This document shows positions 25,878-35,538 of a stretch of DNA of 64,000 nt, in pieces. The first letter of the stretch is position 1; each line of letters opens with the position of its first letter. Made by a program: the position numbers and the translations under genes. Source of the stretch: Deltaproteobacteria bacterium (GTDB taxonomy: Bacteria > Desulfobacterota > Desulfobacteria > Desulfobacterales > C00003060); assembly GCA_003647275.1 (NCBI GenBank), contig QMMN01000009.1, positions 1-64,000 of the forward strand, given 5' to 3'. The notes under the pieces are model-generated. The model worked only from the letters and a program-made list of their open reading frames with translations, did not search any database and had not been told where the DNA came from.

Positions 25878-27102
25878 CAAGAATTACTCAAAGGTCTTGG
25901 TCATTGGGGCCGGAAGCGGTCGCGACATGGCAAGCTCTGTTCTTGTCACGGAGAAACTTCGCAAACTGAAGATTGGTGTGGATTTGGCTGGCTTCTTGAC
26001 GCCGTGGGCGCTGCACACCTTTGATGGGGAGCTTGAAAAGCCTGTCAATGAGCTGGCAGACAAAAAGAGCAGGAAATTCATAGCTTCCAGAGAGGGTGTT
26101 TCGCTTGATTCATATTTTGAGCCAGAACTGGCCAGATTAAACAGGGAATTTGGCCTGGAAATAGGGGCGTTTTATCTGTTCTCGCTACAGTATGGGACAG
26201 AGAATCTCAAAGACCAGCTTGAAAGATTAATAAAAGAAAATTCTTACGATGCAATCATTGCCTTAGATGTGGGTGGAGACATCCTGGCACGAAAGAAAGA
26301 TTATTCGTGGCTCCTTACCCCCATTGTCGATCTCTCATGTCTCAGCATCCTAGCGGGCCTGCGCTTAAAGATAGACCGCTATCTGACTGTGGTTGCTCCG
26401 GGGGTGGATGGAGAGATACCCTGCCAGAACCTGATAGAGCTTTTTGATGAATTGAAGAGTAAAGGATTGGTTCTAGGCTCTGAAGCGCTTGGAAAAAGCA
26501 GCAGCAATTATCAGGTATTCCAGCGCATCAGCAAACACATAAGTTCACAGACACGCTCTCACAGCAATACATTCAGGCTCATTGAAAAGGTGGTATCTGC
26601 TACCAGCGCCCACATTTCAGAGACCATTGAAAAAAGGGTTTCTGTAAAGGGAAGGAGATGGAGGCTTTCCTTCCCTGTTGATCTAAAGCCCTCTTTGGCG
26701 AAGGGCATGTATCATTTCAACCTCAAAAGCGTCCATTCAATCAGGGATGTCAGGCTCAGATACGAGAAGATATTTGAAGCTTTTTTGAAACTGAAGCAGC
26801 TTGGGGCCGGAGGCACTGAAGTTGACCTTTCCTTTATCCCACGTGCGATAGCGGGTGGGGCGTATAAGGACACAATCTTTCTTTTAACGCCCCCTGAACG
26901 CCTCAAAGGCAAAGTAAGAAAGGACATACTTGAATATGGCATAAAACTAACAGAACAAGGGGATATCCCGTGCTCAGTGATATTGGAAAAAGACAGGCAC
27001 GCCCTCAGCCTTCCGCCCAACCTTGACGTTGAGAAAGGAGGTGGCTTTTATACCGTGTGCCAAAGTCGCTCCAGACGAGCCCTTTTTGACAGAACGGGCT
27101 AA
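25861..27102 (+). CDS. DUF1152-like protein coupled to NadE
   Basis: A 413-residue soluble protein whose start lies inside the end of nadE, with AGAGG before the ATG, so the two are coupled. It has an N-terminal glycine-rich loop (VLVIGAGSGRDMASSVLV) and the motif ALDVGGDILAR, both as in DUF1152 proteins, which are mainly archaeal. No reaction is established for that family. Close coupling to NAD synthase suggests a job in pyridine nucleotide or nicotinamide metabolism. A second in-frame ATG two codons on is an alternative start. Confidence 0.65.
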   Translation: MEMFNDKNYSKVLVIGAGSGRDMASSVLVTEKLRKLKIGVDLAGFLTPWALHTFDGELEKPVNELADKKSRKFIASREGVSLDSYFEPELARLNREFGLEIGAFYLFSLQYGTENLKDQLERLIKENSYDAIIALDVGGDILARKKDYSWLLTPIVDLSCLSILAGLRLKIDRYLTVVAPGVDGEIPCQNLIELFDELKSKGLVLGSEALGKSSSNYQVFQRISKHISSQTRSHSNTFRLIEKVVSATSAHISETIEKRVSVKGRRWRLSFPVDLKPSLAKGMYHFNLKSVHSIRDVRLRYEKIFEAFLKLKQLGAGGTEVDLSFIPRAIAGGAYKDTIFLLTPPERLKGKVRKDILEYGIKLTEQGDIPCSVILEKDRHALSLPPNLDVEKGGGFYTVCQSRSRRALFDRTG

Positions 27103-27172
27103 AATCATCCTTCTGTTTCATTCCTTTCATAACGAGGACTTGTTTTCTTGAGTGGTTTATCCCCTCTTCTGG

Positions 27173-27397
27173 TTATTGGTTCCCAAAGCCACGCAACTCG
27201 CCGCAATCGGGGCACGTCCAGGTAATGGCGTTGCAGGTCATGCCCCACAAATTTTCCTCCATGCACTCCGGGCATATCTGAAAACCGCAGCGACAGGTCC
27301 AGCAGAAGGGAAGTTCTTGCCCACATATATGGCAGCAATACCTCTTTTGCCTTTTCCTGTTGGGTCTTGTGCTGCTGTTTACCTGTTGTACTTCCAT
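27173..27397 (-). CDS. Small zinc-ribbon protein
   Basis: A 74-residue protein dominated by metal-binding pairs: CCHICGQELPFCWTCRCGF, CPEC and later CNAITWTCPDCG. The ten cysteines in CxxC spacing fit two or three zinc knuckles. GGGAGG lies upstream of the ATG on the minus strand. A longer frame (27105-27551) in another phase lacks any such pattern and is a shadow. Role unknown; it may act as a small nucleic-acid-binding or rubredoxin-like protein. Confidence 0.6.
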   Translation of the reverse strand: MEVQQVNSSTRPNRKRQKRYCCHICGQELPFCWTCRCGFQICPECMEENLWGMTCNAITWTCPDCGELRGFGNQ

Positions 27398-27646
27398 AGG
27401 TGATTATACCTCCCGCTACCTGATTTATTATTTCAGGCTTTCGCCGAGTGAGCATCCTTTTGACCTGGAATATTTTCCTACAAATACCTGCATCACTATG
27501 GTATTTATATTTTATAATACAGAATTGGAAATTGTCCATGGCCGTTGTCATGGTTCCTGATTCATGGTAATGATCCTTTCTGGGACTTGTCTTCGGGTGC
27601 CAAACCGAATTAACACATACACCTTCCTAAAATGCCGGAAAGGATC

Positions 27647-30319
27647 ATGACCTCCAAGGAAAAGACCATCTATCTCATTGACGGAAGCGGCTATATATAC
27701 CGAGCCTACCATGCCGTGCGTCACCTATCCACAAGTCGGGGGCTTCCCACAAATGCCACCTTTGGCTTTACAAACATGCTCCTAAAGCTTCTGTCTGAGA
27801 AAAAGTCTGAATACATGGCTATGGCTTTTGATGCCAAGGGCCCCACCTTTCGCCATGAAATATACGAAGCTTATAAGGCGAACCGCCCCCCCATGCCAGA
27901 GGACCTTGCCGTGCAGATACCCTACATCAAGCAAATCGTTGAGGGAATGAACATCCCCTCATTGGAATGTGAAGGTTATGAGGCCGACGATATTATCGGA
28001 ACTGTGGCCCGCACTGCAGAGATGAAGGGCTTCAGGGTAGTCATGGTCACGGGCGACAAGGATTTTAAACAGTTGGTCTCCCGCAGGATCAGCATCTGGG
28101 ATCCCATGAAAGACCGCATCATCGATTATGAAGGCTTAAAGAAAGACTTTGGCTTAGAGCCCTCTCAATGGGTGGATGTCATGGCCCTTGCCGGTGATAC
28201 CTCGGATAATATTCCAGGGGTTCCCGGCATCGGGGAAAAGACTGCCATTAAGTTGGTCAAGTCCTTTGGGAGTGTGGCGGGAATTTATCGGAACCTTGAC
28301 AAGATAACCAAAAAGAAACTTCGCGAGAACCTGGCCAACTTCCGTGAACAGGCCATGTTAAGCCGTGGGCTGGTGGCGATCAATACCGAGGTCCCTCTGT
28401 CTGTCGAGTTGGCATCATTCAGGATTTCAGACCCTGATGCAGACAGGCTGGCCCGTCTTTTCCAGGACCTGGAGTTTCAAAGACTCCAGAAGCAGTTTCT
28501 GATAAGGAGCGACCTTAGCCATAAAAACTATCGCGTGATTCTGGATGATGAAGGGCTCAAGACGCTAATCAATGAGCTGAAGCAGGCAGGGATGTTTGCC
28601 CTCGACATAGAGACAACGGCAAAGGACCCCATGCGGGCTGAGATTGTGGGTCTCTCCTTTTCGTGCCGGCCGAACGAGGCCGCCTATATCCCCTTGCGAC
28701 ACCGCTATTCCGGTGCACCCACGCAGCTTGATCCTGACCGTACCCTTGCGAGTTTGAAACCCCTTCTTGAAGACCCAAAGCTGGCCAAAGTGGGCCAAAA
28801 TATCAAGTACGACTGGACGATATTGAAGCGGGCCGGGGTTGATCTGCAAGGCGTTATTTTTGACACCATGGTGGCTTCCTACCTCCTGAACCCGACCCGG
28901 CGCTCCCATAGCCTGGAGGCGATTGCGGCCGAATACCTTGACCATAAAATGATATCTTATAAGGAAGTCACCGGTGGTAACAAGGGCTTTGACAAGGTCA
29001 CCGTGGAGGATGCAATGCCTTATGCCTGCGAGGATGCTGATATGACTCTGATGGCCTACGAGGCCCTAAATCCCAAACTCCATGAGGGCGGCTTTGACAG
29101 CCTCTTTAAAGAAGTAGAGATGCCTCTTGTACCGGTCCTTGTGGACATGGAAATGACAGGGATTTGCGTGGATAAGGATCGCCTTGAGGCCGTATCAAAA
29201 GACTTTGAGCGCCAGCTCCATGAAATAGAGGACCGGATATACGCCATGGCCGGGGAAAGCTTCAATATTCAATCCCATCAGCAACTGGGCCGCATACTCT
29301 TTGAAAAGCTCAAGCTTCCGATTCAAAAAAAGACGAAAAAGAAAACAGGTTATTCCACGGATGTGGAGGTCCTCACAGCGCTGTCTGTGGAGCATGAAAT
29401 CCCGGCATTGGTCCTTCAATACCGTTCACTGGCCAAGCTCAAGTCCACTTATGCCGATGCCCTGGTTGACCTCATTCACCCAGAAACGCACCGCATCCAT
29501 ACCTCATACAATCAGACCATCACAGCCACCGGCCGTTTGAGCAGCAGTGATCCCAATCTTCAAAACATCCCCGTGCGGACTGAGGAGGGGCGTAAAATCC
29601 GGGCTGCCTTTATTCCGCGGGAAGGCTGGACCCTGCTTTCTGCGGACTATTCTCAGATAGAGCTTCGGCTCCTTGCCCACTATTCACAGGACCCCATCCT
29701 TGTTGAGGCCTTTGAACAAGACCAGGATATCCATGCACGCACGGCTGCAGAGGTTTTTCAGCTCCTGCCGGGTATGCTTACGCGGGAGATGCGTCGTCAG
29801 GCCAAGGTTATCAACTTCGGGATCATTTACGGGATGAGCCCTTTCAGGCTCTCCAAGGAGTTGGGGATCAGCCAGAAGATGGCAAAAATGTACATTAAAA
29901 ACTATTTTAACAGGTATACGGGCGTGAAGCGTTTCATAGAGGAGATCAAAGAGGACGCCCGGAAGGCGGGCAAGGTCACCACACTGCTGGGCCGTCATCG
30001 CTGGCTGCCTGACATTTCAAGCCCAAACCGCATTGCCCGTGAGTTTGCCGAGCGCACGGCGGTCAACACGCCCCTTCAGGGCACAGCCGCAGACCTCATT
30101 AAGGTGGCCATGATACGGATACACCAGGCGCTTGACCAAATGCGCCTGAAGGCCAAGATGCTTTTGCAGGTCCATGATGAACTGGTGTTTGAGACCCCCC
30201 CGGAGGAGCTAACGCGTGTGAAAAAACTTGTCGCAGAGATCATGGAGGGGGCCTACAAGTTAAGCGTGCCGCTCAAGGTTGACATGAGGACAGGCCGGAA
30301 CTGGGCGGAAGTGGATTGA
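27647..30319 (+). CDS. polA: DNA polymerase I
   Basis: A full-length repair and Okazaki-fragment polymerase of 890 residues. The 5'-3' exonuclease comes first (YLIDGSGYIYRAYHAV, VMVTGDKDFKQL, DNIPGVPGIGEKTA, about 1-290). The 3'-5' proofreading domain keeps its acidic residues (FALDIETT, NIKYDWTI, CEDADMTL, about 310-490), so it should be active. The polymerase has motif A LLSADYSQIELR, motif B RRQAKVINFGIIYG and motif C LLQVHDELVFE. I chose the ATG after GGAAAGG; another lies five codons earlier without a ribosome site. Confidence 0.97.
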   Translation: MTSKEKTIYLIDGSGYIYRAYHAVRHLSTSRGLPTNATFGFTNMLLKLLSEKKSEYMAMAFDAKGPTFRHEIYEAYKANRPPMPEDLAVQIPYIKQIVEGMNIPSLECEGYEADDIIGTVARTAEMKGFRVVMVTGDKDFKQLVSRRISIWDPMKDRIIDYEGLKKDFGLEPSQWVDVMALAGDTSDNIPGVPGIGEKTAIKLVKSFGSVAGIYRNLDKITKKKLRENLANFREQAMLSRGLVAINTEVPLSVELASFRISDPDADRLARLFQDLEFQRLQKQFLIRSDLSHKNYRVILDDEGLKTLINELKQAGMFALDIETTAKDPMRAEIVGLSFSCRPNEAAYIPLRHRYSGAPTQLDPDRTLASLKPLLEDPKLAKVGQNIKYDWTILKRAGVDLQGVIFDTMVASYLLNPTRRSHSLEAIAAEYLDHKMISYKEVTGGNKGFDKVTVEDAMPYACEDADMTLMAYEALNPKLHEGGFDSLFKEVEMPLVPVLVDMEMTGICVDKDRLEAVSKDFERQLHEIEDRIYAMAGESFNIQSHQQLGRILFEKLKLPIQKKTKKKTGYSTDVEVLTALSVEHEIPALVLQYRSLAKLKSTYADALVDLIHPETHRIHTSYNQTITATGRLSSSDPNLQNIPVRTEEGRKIRAAFIPREGWTLLSADYSQIELRLLAHYSQDPILVEAFEQDQDIHARTAAEVFQLLPGMLTREMRRQAKVINFGIIYGMSPFRLSKELGISQKMAKMYIKNYFNRYTGVKRFIEEIKEDARKAGKVTTLLGRHRWLPDISSPNRIAREFAERTAVNTPLQGTAADLIKVAMIRIHQALDQMRLKAKMLLQVHDELVFETPPEELTRVKKLVAEIMEGAYKLSVPLKVDMRTGRNWAEVD

Positions 30320-30351
30320 AGCATTTGCCCCCAGCCGGTTGCAGATTCGGG

Positions 30352-30513
30352 CTATTCTTCCTCAACTGCGTACTCTAAAATTGCTTCCTTTACGCTTTTG
30401 TAAATACTCTTGAAGGTTTCATCAAAAGAGGCAGGAGAAACGCGCCCGACTTCAATAAACTTGGTCACAATCTCTTTGGCCACTTTCAGTACTTGCTCAT
30501 CGATCGACCTCAT
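30352..30513 (-). CDS. Small conserved-looking helical protein
   Basis: A 53-residue frame, convergent with polA: it begins MRSIDEQVLKVAKEIVTK and ends YAVEEE. The ATG is preceded by TTTGGAGGCCAGC, a strong ribosome site. The product is amphipathic-helical without cysteines or membrane segments. I recall short proteins like this in sulfate reducers but cannot name a function. Confidence 0.6.
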   Translation of the reverse strand: MRSIDEQVLKVAKEIVTKFIEVGRVSPASFDETFKSIYKSVKEAILEYAVEEE

Positions 30514-30636
30514 GCTGGCCTCCAAAAAAGGTTTTAGTGCACGGCGGCTTGAACCAAATAAAGGGCTCGGAAATTCTGCAACTTATTGAAATTATGGGCT
30601 TACGCAGGCAACTTGAGGGCCTCCCTCCCCGGAAGC

Positions 30637-32874
30637 TCATTTTGTCCACCGGCGAGCTATGGCAATGCTGCCGCCCAAAAGGATCAGGAGGGTCCCAAAC
30701 CACAGCAGCGTCATACCAGGTTTGATACTCACCTCAGCGATCACGGCGGGGGGGCTGTTTTGAGCGCTTTTTTCTGCCTCAGATCTCGGCCCCTGGTAAA
30801 TAAGACCAATGGTCTTGGCAGTTGCATCTATGCTCACAAGGACAAGGTATGCATCTTCGACCCCGGGCAGCTTAACCCGGCTGGCCGGGCTGTCTGTTTG
30901 GCCTATAGTGATGACCGGTTGTAGTTTGACCGGCTCTCCCCCCTTGTAGGACACCGCAATATTGGCCCCCACACGCATTGTCTGGGCATCTTTGCGACCC
31001 ATCATGGCAGATACGTCAAAACCCGTAAATGTAAGTTCGTAGTCATGAAACTGGATCTTATTTCCTTTTTTCAAATGTAAGTGATTTCCTGAACCACTTT
31101 TCTTCTGGCCGGGGTCGTAATCCAGGGGCGATATGTAAAGGTCTGTAATGAGTCCTCGCCGTATATAGGGATGGACATAACGCTGGGTTTGACCATCTCG
31201 CGCTCGCTCAGAATAGATATCTGGCTGCGCGATGAATTGAGTGCGTCCCTTTTTGACCTCCAAAGGAAGGTGCAGGCGCATCCCCTTTGCCTCTTTTAAG
31301 AATTTCGGGCCATAGAATTTCATGTCATAGCCCATGGCGGTTTGCACAGCACCCTGTGCCAGGAACACCTTTTCAGACCGATCATAAACAGACGATGATA
31401 TAATGCCCAGAAACATCAAACCAACCCCTAAATGAGCAATGGCAGCGCTGGATATCGTAATTCTCTTTCTGATGAGTCTTGCAGCCAAAAGGATATTCAT
31501 CCCCGCAGCAGCCCCGGCAAGCAGTGAAAGGAGCAACACGCCTATGCCTGGATAACCACTCCATAGGGTGATAACCCCGGATACGATTGCGCCTGTTATG
31601 GCCGAGATTAATTTGGGCAATAGCCTTGAAAGGCTGTTTTTTCCCCAAGCCAGCAGTGGAACAAAGCTCAATAGAAACAGCATAAGAATCGCCAGGGGCA
31701 GGTTTGTATCCACATAAAAGTCCGTTGACACCTTTGATGCCTTTTCAAGCACTCTGGTGATCAGGGGCGCTGATGTGCCCAGGCCGATAATGAGGATAGA
31801 AAGGCAAAGGATGATGATGGCGGCAATAAAGCCAAACTCTCTGGAAAAATAGCTCAGGCCCTCCCCCTTTTTGGAGACAGGGATTTCCTTTATCCTGGCG
31901 ACGAACAATCCTATAGAGATCGCCAAAAAGGCGAACATGAAGAGGAGCAGCCATCCGGTGATGCCAAGATCCACAAAAGAATGCACAGAAAAATCAGCCA
32001 GAACGCCCGACCTGGTCAGAAACGTACAGTATATGACGAGAATAAACGAAAAAGCGGCCAACAAAAAGTTCGTCTTGCGCAATTTGCGCTGCGTTTGCTG
32101 CAAGATCATGCCGTGCATTAATGCGGTTCCTGCAAGCCACGGCAAAAGAGACGCATTTTCTACTGGATCCCAGCCCCAATAGCCACCCCAGCCCAAGACC
32201 TTGTACGACCAATATCCCCCGATGATGATACCGGCTCCCAAGCTCACGAAAGCGAAAACTGTCCACGGGAGGGCAGGCTTGATCCATCCATCATATTCTC
32301 TGCGCCACAGGGCAGCAACCGCATAAACAAATGGAATGGCAAATGCCGCATAACCCAGAAATACCACGGGCGGGTGGACAACCATCCACGGGTCCTGCAA
32401 GAGCATGTTGAGTCCCTGGCCGTCAGGGGGGGGGAACAGGTATAATTCAAAGGGGCTCTGTTTGATCAACAGAATCACCAGGAAGATGTTGTTCAGATTG
32501 TAAATGAGCATTACGTGGGGCTCCATGTCCCGTGCCTTGAACATGAGCAAGAGACCAAGCCAGGATCCAAGTAATACCCAAAGCAGGAAGCTGCCTTCCT
32601 GGCCTGCCCAGAAGGAACTGATCAAATATTTTAAGGGGAGATCCCGGGACGAGTATCGGGCCACATAGGTGTAAATAAAATCATGATTGAGTATGAAGTG
32701 CATTAAAAGTAATGAGGCAATCGTCACAAAGGCGGCAAAGCCGGCAAAGCCCAGACGGGCAGTGTTTCGGGCAAAGATGTTTTCTTTTTTAAAGCACAGC
32801 ACCATGTAGCATATTGAGGATATGCACACAGCAATCAGCCCCAACCATATTGTCACTTGGCCGAGATTGTTCAT
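30637..32874 (-). CDS. ccmF: Cytochrome c haem lyase subunit CcmF
   Basis: A 745-residue polytopic inner-membrane protein that attaches haem to apocytochrome c on the periplasmic side. The WWD haem-handling motif is at 229-246 (WGGYWGWDPVENASLLPW). About fourteen hydrophobic segments surround it, with a periplasmic domain near residues 500-700. Its ATG overlaps the ccmE stop by four bases. No ccmG or ccmH follows; the next gene downstream is the small ORF at 30352. Confidence 0.95.
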   Translation of the reverse strand: MNNLGQVTIWLGLIAVCISSICYMVLCFKKENIFARNTARLGFAGFAAFVTIASLLLMHFILNHDFIYTYVARYSSRDLPLKYLISSFWAGQEGSFLLWVLLGSWLGLLLMFKARDMEPHVMLIYNLNNIFLVILLIKQSPFELYLFPPPDGQGLNMLLQDPWMVVHPPVVFLGYAAFAIPFVYAVAALWRREYDGWIKPALPWTVFAFVSLGAGIIIGGYWSYKVLGWGGYWGWDPVENASLLPWLAGTALMHGMILQQTQRKLRKTNFLLAAFSFILVIYCTFLTRSGVLADFSVHSFVDLGITGWLLLFMFAFLAISIGLFVARIKEIPVSKKGEGLSYFSREFGFIAAIIILCLSILIIGLGTSAPLITRVLEKASKVSTDFYVDTNLPLAILMLFLLSFVPLLAWGKNSLSRLLPKLISAITGAIVSGVITLWSGYPGIGVLLLSLLAGAAAGMNILLAARLIRKRITISSAAIAHLGVGLMFLGIISSSVYDRSEKVFLAQGAVQTAMGYDMKFYGPKFLKEAKGMRLHLPLEVKKGRTQFIAQPDIYSERARDGQTQRYVHPYIRRGLITDLYISPLDYDPGQKKSGSGNHLHLKKGNKIQFHDYELTFTGFDVSAMMGRKDAQTMRVGANIAVSYKGGEPVKLQPVITIGQTDSPASRVKLPGVEDAYLVLVSIDATAKTIGLIYQGPRSEAEKSAQNSPPAVIAEVSIKPGMTLLWFGTLLILLGGSIAIARRWTK

Positions 32875-33251
32875 TTCCCCTTGACTCGTCCTTCATATTT
32901 TGTGGGGCATTTGACCAACAGCTCTCGGGCTGCAAAGACCTGCTTTTTTGGCTCATATTGACCTATCGCAACGATCTTGGTCACATCATCAAGGTTTGCA
33001 GGCCTTGGGCCATCATATTGCACGACCATTTCATCACCGCTATCTTCTCGCAGGGTAAAAAACAAGCTGTTGCTTTTCAAATCATACCTTTTACTACCCT
33101 TAACCACAATGCCTGCAACCTGCACGGGGCACTTGCTCACCTTGGCCTCACTGACACTTACATAACTGGTTAAGGTCGATTTAAAAGAATACATGGCCAT
33201 GACCATGGCCAAGACAATAATGATGGCGCCAATAATGTAGGACTTCTTCAT
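32871..33251 (-). CDS. ccmE: Haem chaperone CcmE, Cys-type variant
   Basis: A 126-residue periplasmic haem carrier with an N-terminal anchor (IIGAIIIVLAMVMAMY). The usual haem-binding HxxxY motif is replaced by CPTKY at 115-119, so haem would be bound through C115 with Y119 as ligand. This CxxxY form is known from Desulfovibrio and archaea, where CcmH is often absent. It overlaps both neighbours (ccmD and ccmF) by four bases. Confidence 0.93.
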   Translation of the reverse strand: MKKSYIIGAIIIVLAMVMAMYSFKSTLTSYVSVSEAKVSKCPVQVAGIVVKGSKRYDLKSNSLFFTLREDSGDEMVVQYDGPRPANLDDVTKIVAIGQYEPKKQVFAARELLVKCPTKYEGRVKGK

Positions 33252-33376
33252 CTATCCTTATCCGTGGACTCCTGTTCCAATTTCTTGATCCGTCGGTCCA
33301 AAACGAACAGATAAAAGGCAATGCCAAACCATATAATCAGATTAACGCCCGTGACAAAACCTAAACCTTCTTTCAT
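33248..33376 (-). CDS. ccmD: Small membrane protein CcmD
   Basis: A 42-residue frame too short for most callers: MKEGLGFVTGVNLIIWFGIA then one membrane segment and a charged coiled tail (DRRIKKLEQE). Position between ccmC and ccmE, size and topology all fit CcmD, which helps release haem-loaded CcmE from the ABC complex. It overlaps ccmE by ATGA. Confidence 0.85.
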   Translation of the reverse strand: MKEGLGFVTGVNLIIWFGIAFYLFVLDRRIKKLEQESTDKDR

Positions 33377-33442
33377 GTCTCTTCTCCTTCGGCATTTCCG
33401 CAAAAAACGCCATCTGCGGCGTTGCTCTGCATCCCTGCCCTG

Positions 33443-34123
33443 TTAGATAAAATCCCCAAAACGGGGTTCCTTCAAACCTTCCAATCTTAATATTCTCATT
33501 TTTAATCGAAGCATCCAGACAAACAATCCTGTGTAGGCAAGTAATGAACCTAAAAACACCTTTAACGTTTTCGGGTCCATGCCGGGCTGAGTGGGATTCA
33601 TGGTGTTTTCAGGGTGGAGTGATGCCGTGATCCGCGGTACAACAAAGATTAAAAACGGTACCGTTGTGAAGGCCAAAATTGAATACACTGCGGCAAACAC
33701 ACGCTTTCGTTCCGGATCAGGGACTGCTGATCGGAGGGCAAAATAGGCCCCATAGATCATAAGGAGTATGACAATAGAAGTCTCCCGTGGATCCCAATTC
33801 CAGAATGAACCCCAGGTCGCTTTGGCAAATATAGAGCCGGTCACCGTGGCAAGAACACAGAATAAAAACCCAAGCTCCGCGGCCGATTGGGCCAAGTAGT
33901 CCGCCTTGAGGTTGCGTTTGGCCAGATAGGTGGCGCTTGCGATCATGGATACCAAAAAAGAGAGTGTGGCGACCCATGCCTGGGGGACATGAAAAAACAA
34001 GATGCGGGATGTCTCGCCAGGGAACCCAACGGCTGCTTCTGTATACAAAAAAGCGGCCACGATGATAACAGCCATCCATATGCTCAACATGGCTTTAAGA
34101 ATCATAGCCTGACGGACCCTCAC
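33443..34123 (-). CDS. ccmC: Haem-handling membrane protein CcmC
   Basis: A 226-residue inner-membrane protein with six hydrophobic segments. The WWD motif is at 104-116 (WGSFWNWDPRETS), and the flanking histidines are in FFHVPQAW and SLHPEN. CcmC loads haem onto CcmE. It overlaps the end of ccmB by four bases; 66 bases separate it from ccmD. Confidence 0.95.
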   Translation of the reverse strand: MRVRQAMILKAMLSIWMAVIIVAAFLYTEAAVGFPGETSRILFFHVPQAWVATLSFLVSMIASATYLAKRNLKADYLAQSAAELGFLFCVLATVTGSIFAKATWGSFWNWDPRETSIVILLMIYGAYFALRSAVPDPERKRVFAAVYSILAFTTVPFLIFVVPRITASLHPENTMNPTQPGMDPKTLKVFLGSLLAYTGLFVWMLRLKMRILRLEGLKEPRFGDFI

Positions 34124-34833
34124 TCTTCCCAGACCAGTGGAAATAAGAATAATGACACAACCATCATGATCATCACATAGGCAACAGCGATTTTAACCTC
34201 AGCCCACCCTGCTGTGCCCATACCGATGGCAGCCCTTTCACATCCCTTGATAGCCGTAATCATCAGGGGCAAAAGGAGCGGAAAAGACAGGGCTGAAAAT
34301 AGTGCGCCGCGGGCGCTGGCCTGGGCTATCATGGCTGCCACGATGGTGGTACCTGCACCTAAACCAAAGCCGCCACTGATGATCATAGCCGCAAAAAAGC
34401 CAGGATATTCTATCTCGTATTTCATCAACAGGATAAACGACGGTACGATAATTAACTCTAACGCCCCCAAAAGGGTTAAGTTGAAAAACAGTTTTCCCAA
34501 AAATACGGCCTGTGGGCGGGCAGAGAGCCTCAAGGCATCCATGGTCCCGGCTTCTTCTTCTTTGACAAAGGAGCGAGAAAGACCGGACAGTGCGGAAAAG
34601 ACCAGGATAATCCATAATAGCACTGCGTACAAGAAGGGCTTTTCAGACGCCTCGATGCGGAAAGAGCCTATTGAAAAGCTCACAGCCACAAGGGTGGTTA
34701 CAGCGAACATCAGGATGGCATTGACCGCATAGCGTGTTCTGAACTCAATGCGTAGATCACGAAGCCAGATTGCAATCGCTTCACTTAGATAGGTTGATGA
34801 CCCTGTCTGCGTAGTCCACCTCCCGCCTTTCAT
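34120..34833 (-). CDS. ccmB: ABC transporter permease CcmB
   Basis: A 237-residue membrane protein with six segments and the CcmB hallmark SGLSRSFVKEEEAGTMDALR. It forms the release complex with CcmA, CcmC and CcmD. The only ATG giving the full first segment lies 53 bases inside ccmA, with no clear ribosome site, so the true start may be different or depend on coupling. Confidence 0.93.
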   Translation of the reverse strand: MKGGRWTTQTGSSTYLSEAIAIWLRDLRIEFRTRYAVNAILMFAVTTLVAVSFSIGSFRIEASEKPFLYAVLLWIILVFSALSGLSRSFVKEEEAGTMDALRLSARPQAVFLGKLFFNLTLLGALELIIVPSFILLMKYEIEYPGFFAAMIISGGFGLGAGTTIVAAMIAQASARGALFSALSFPLLLPLMITAIKGCERAAIGMGTAGWAEVKIAVAYVMIMMVVSLFLFPLVWEE

Positions 34834-35398
34834 TGGATGCGATCACCGCCATGCCAAACTGCCGCTGATCTGAAATAATATCCTCTACAATTTTCATTCC
34901 TTTGCTGTCAAGATTGCATCCAGGTTCATCTAACAATAATAGCGGTGGATTATGGAGAATCGCCTGAACAAGTTTCAAGCGCTGCTTCATGCCTGAAGAG
35001 TAATTCCTGCACATTTTTTCGGCCTGCTCGCTTAACCCAATGCGCTCCATGATATTGAGACAGTTTCTCCGATCATAGGCGATGCCCCGGACCCTACAAA
35101 AAAATTCCATATTCTCAAGGGCCGTCAACTCTTCATACAAAGATAAAGCCGGCGCTGCCATACCAATAAACTGTCGCCTCGATTCTTTTGGGATGGGCGC
35201 ATTTTTGCAAAACATTTCAACCCGACCGCATGAAGGCCTAACAAGGCCGGCAATAATACGCAGCAGGGTGCTCTTGCCAGAGCCGTTCCACCCAATAATA
35301 GCCAAGACCTCTCCCGGGTTCAACCGAAAGGAGAGGTCCTTGAACAGGAGTGTTGAGGAATAGTATTTGGTTAGGTTGGTAACACTTAATGAATACAT
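34781..35398 (-). CDS. ccmA: ABC transporter ATPase CcmA
   Basis: A 205-residue ATPase, first gene of the ccmABCDEF operon. Walker A is GWNGSGKST (36-44), signature YSSGMKQRL and Walker B LLLLDEPG. It powers release of haem-loaded CcmE from CcmC. The operon is divergent from the cytochrome cluster, with 140 bp between the two first genes that must hold both promoters. Confidence 0.94.
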   Translation of the reverse strand: MYSLSVTNLTKYYSSTLLFKDLSFRLNPGEVLAIIGWNGSGKSTLLRIIAGLVRPSCGRVEMFCKNAPIPKESRRQFIGMAAPALSLYEELTALENMEFFCRVRGIAYDRRNCLNIMERIGLSEQAEKMCRNYSSGMKQRLKLVQAILHNPPLLLLDEPGCNLDSKGMKIVEDIISDQRQFGMAVIASNERREVDYADRVINLSK

Positions 35399-35538
35399 GG
35401 AAAAATCGTAAATTTGCCTTGATTTTACGCAAAAATTTAAGTTAGGCTAACATAGAATTTGTATCAACTTCACAAGCATTGATCAAGCTTGCACAAAGTA
35501 CTGTGTCTCAGAAGGTAACCTTATGTTTACTGGCAAAA

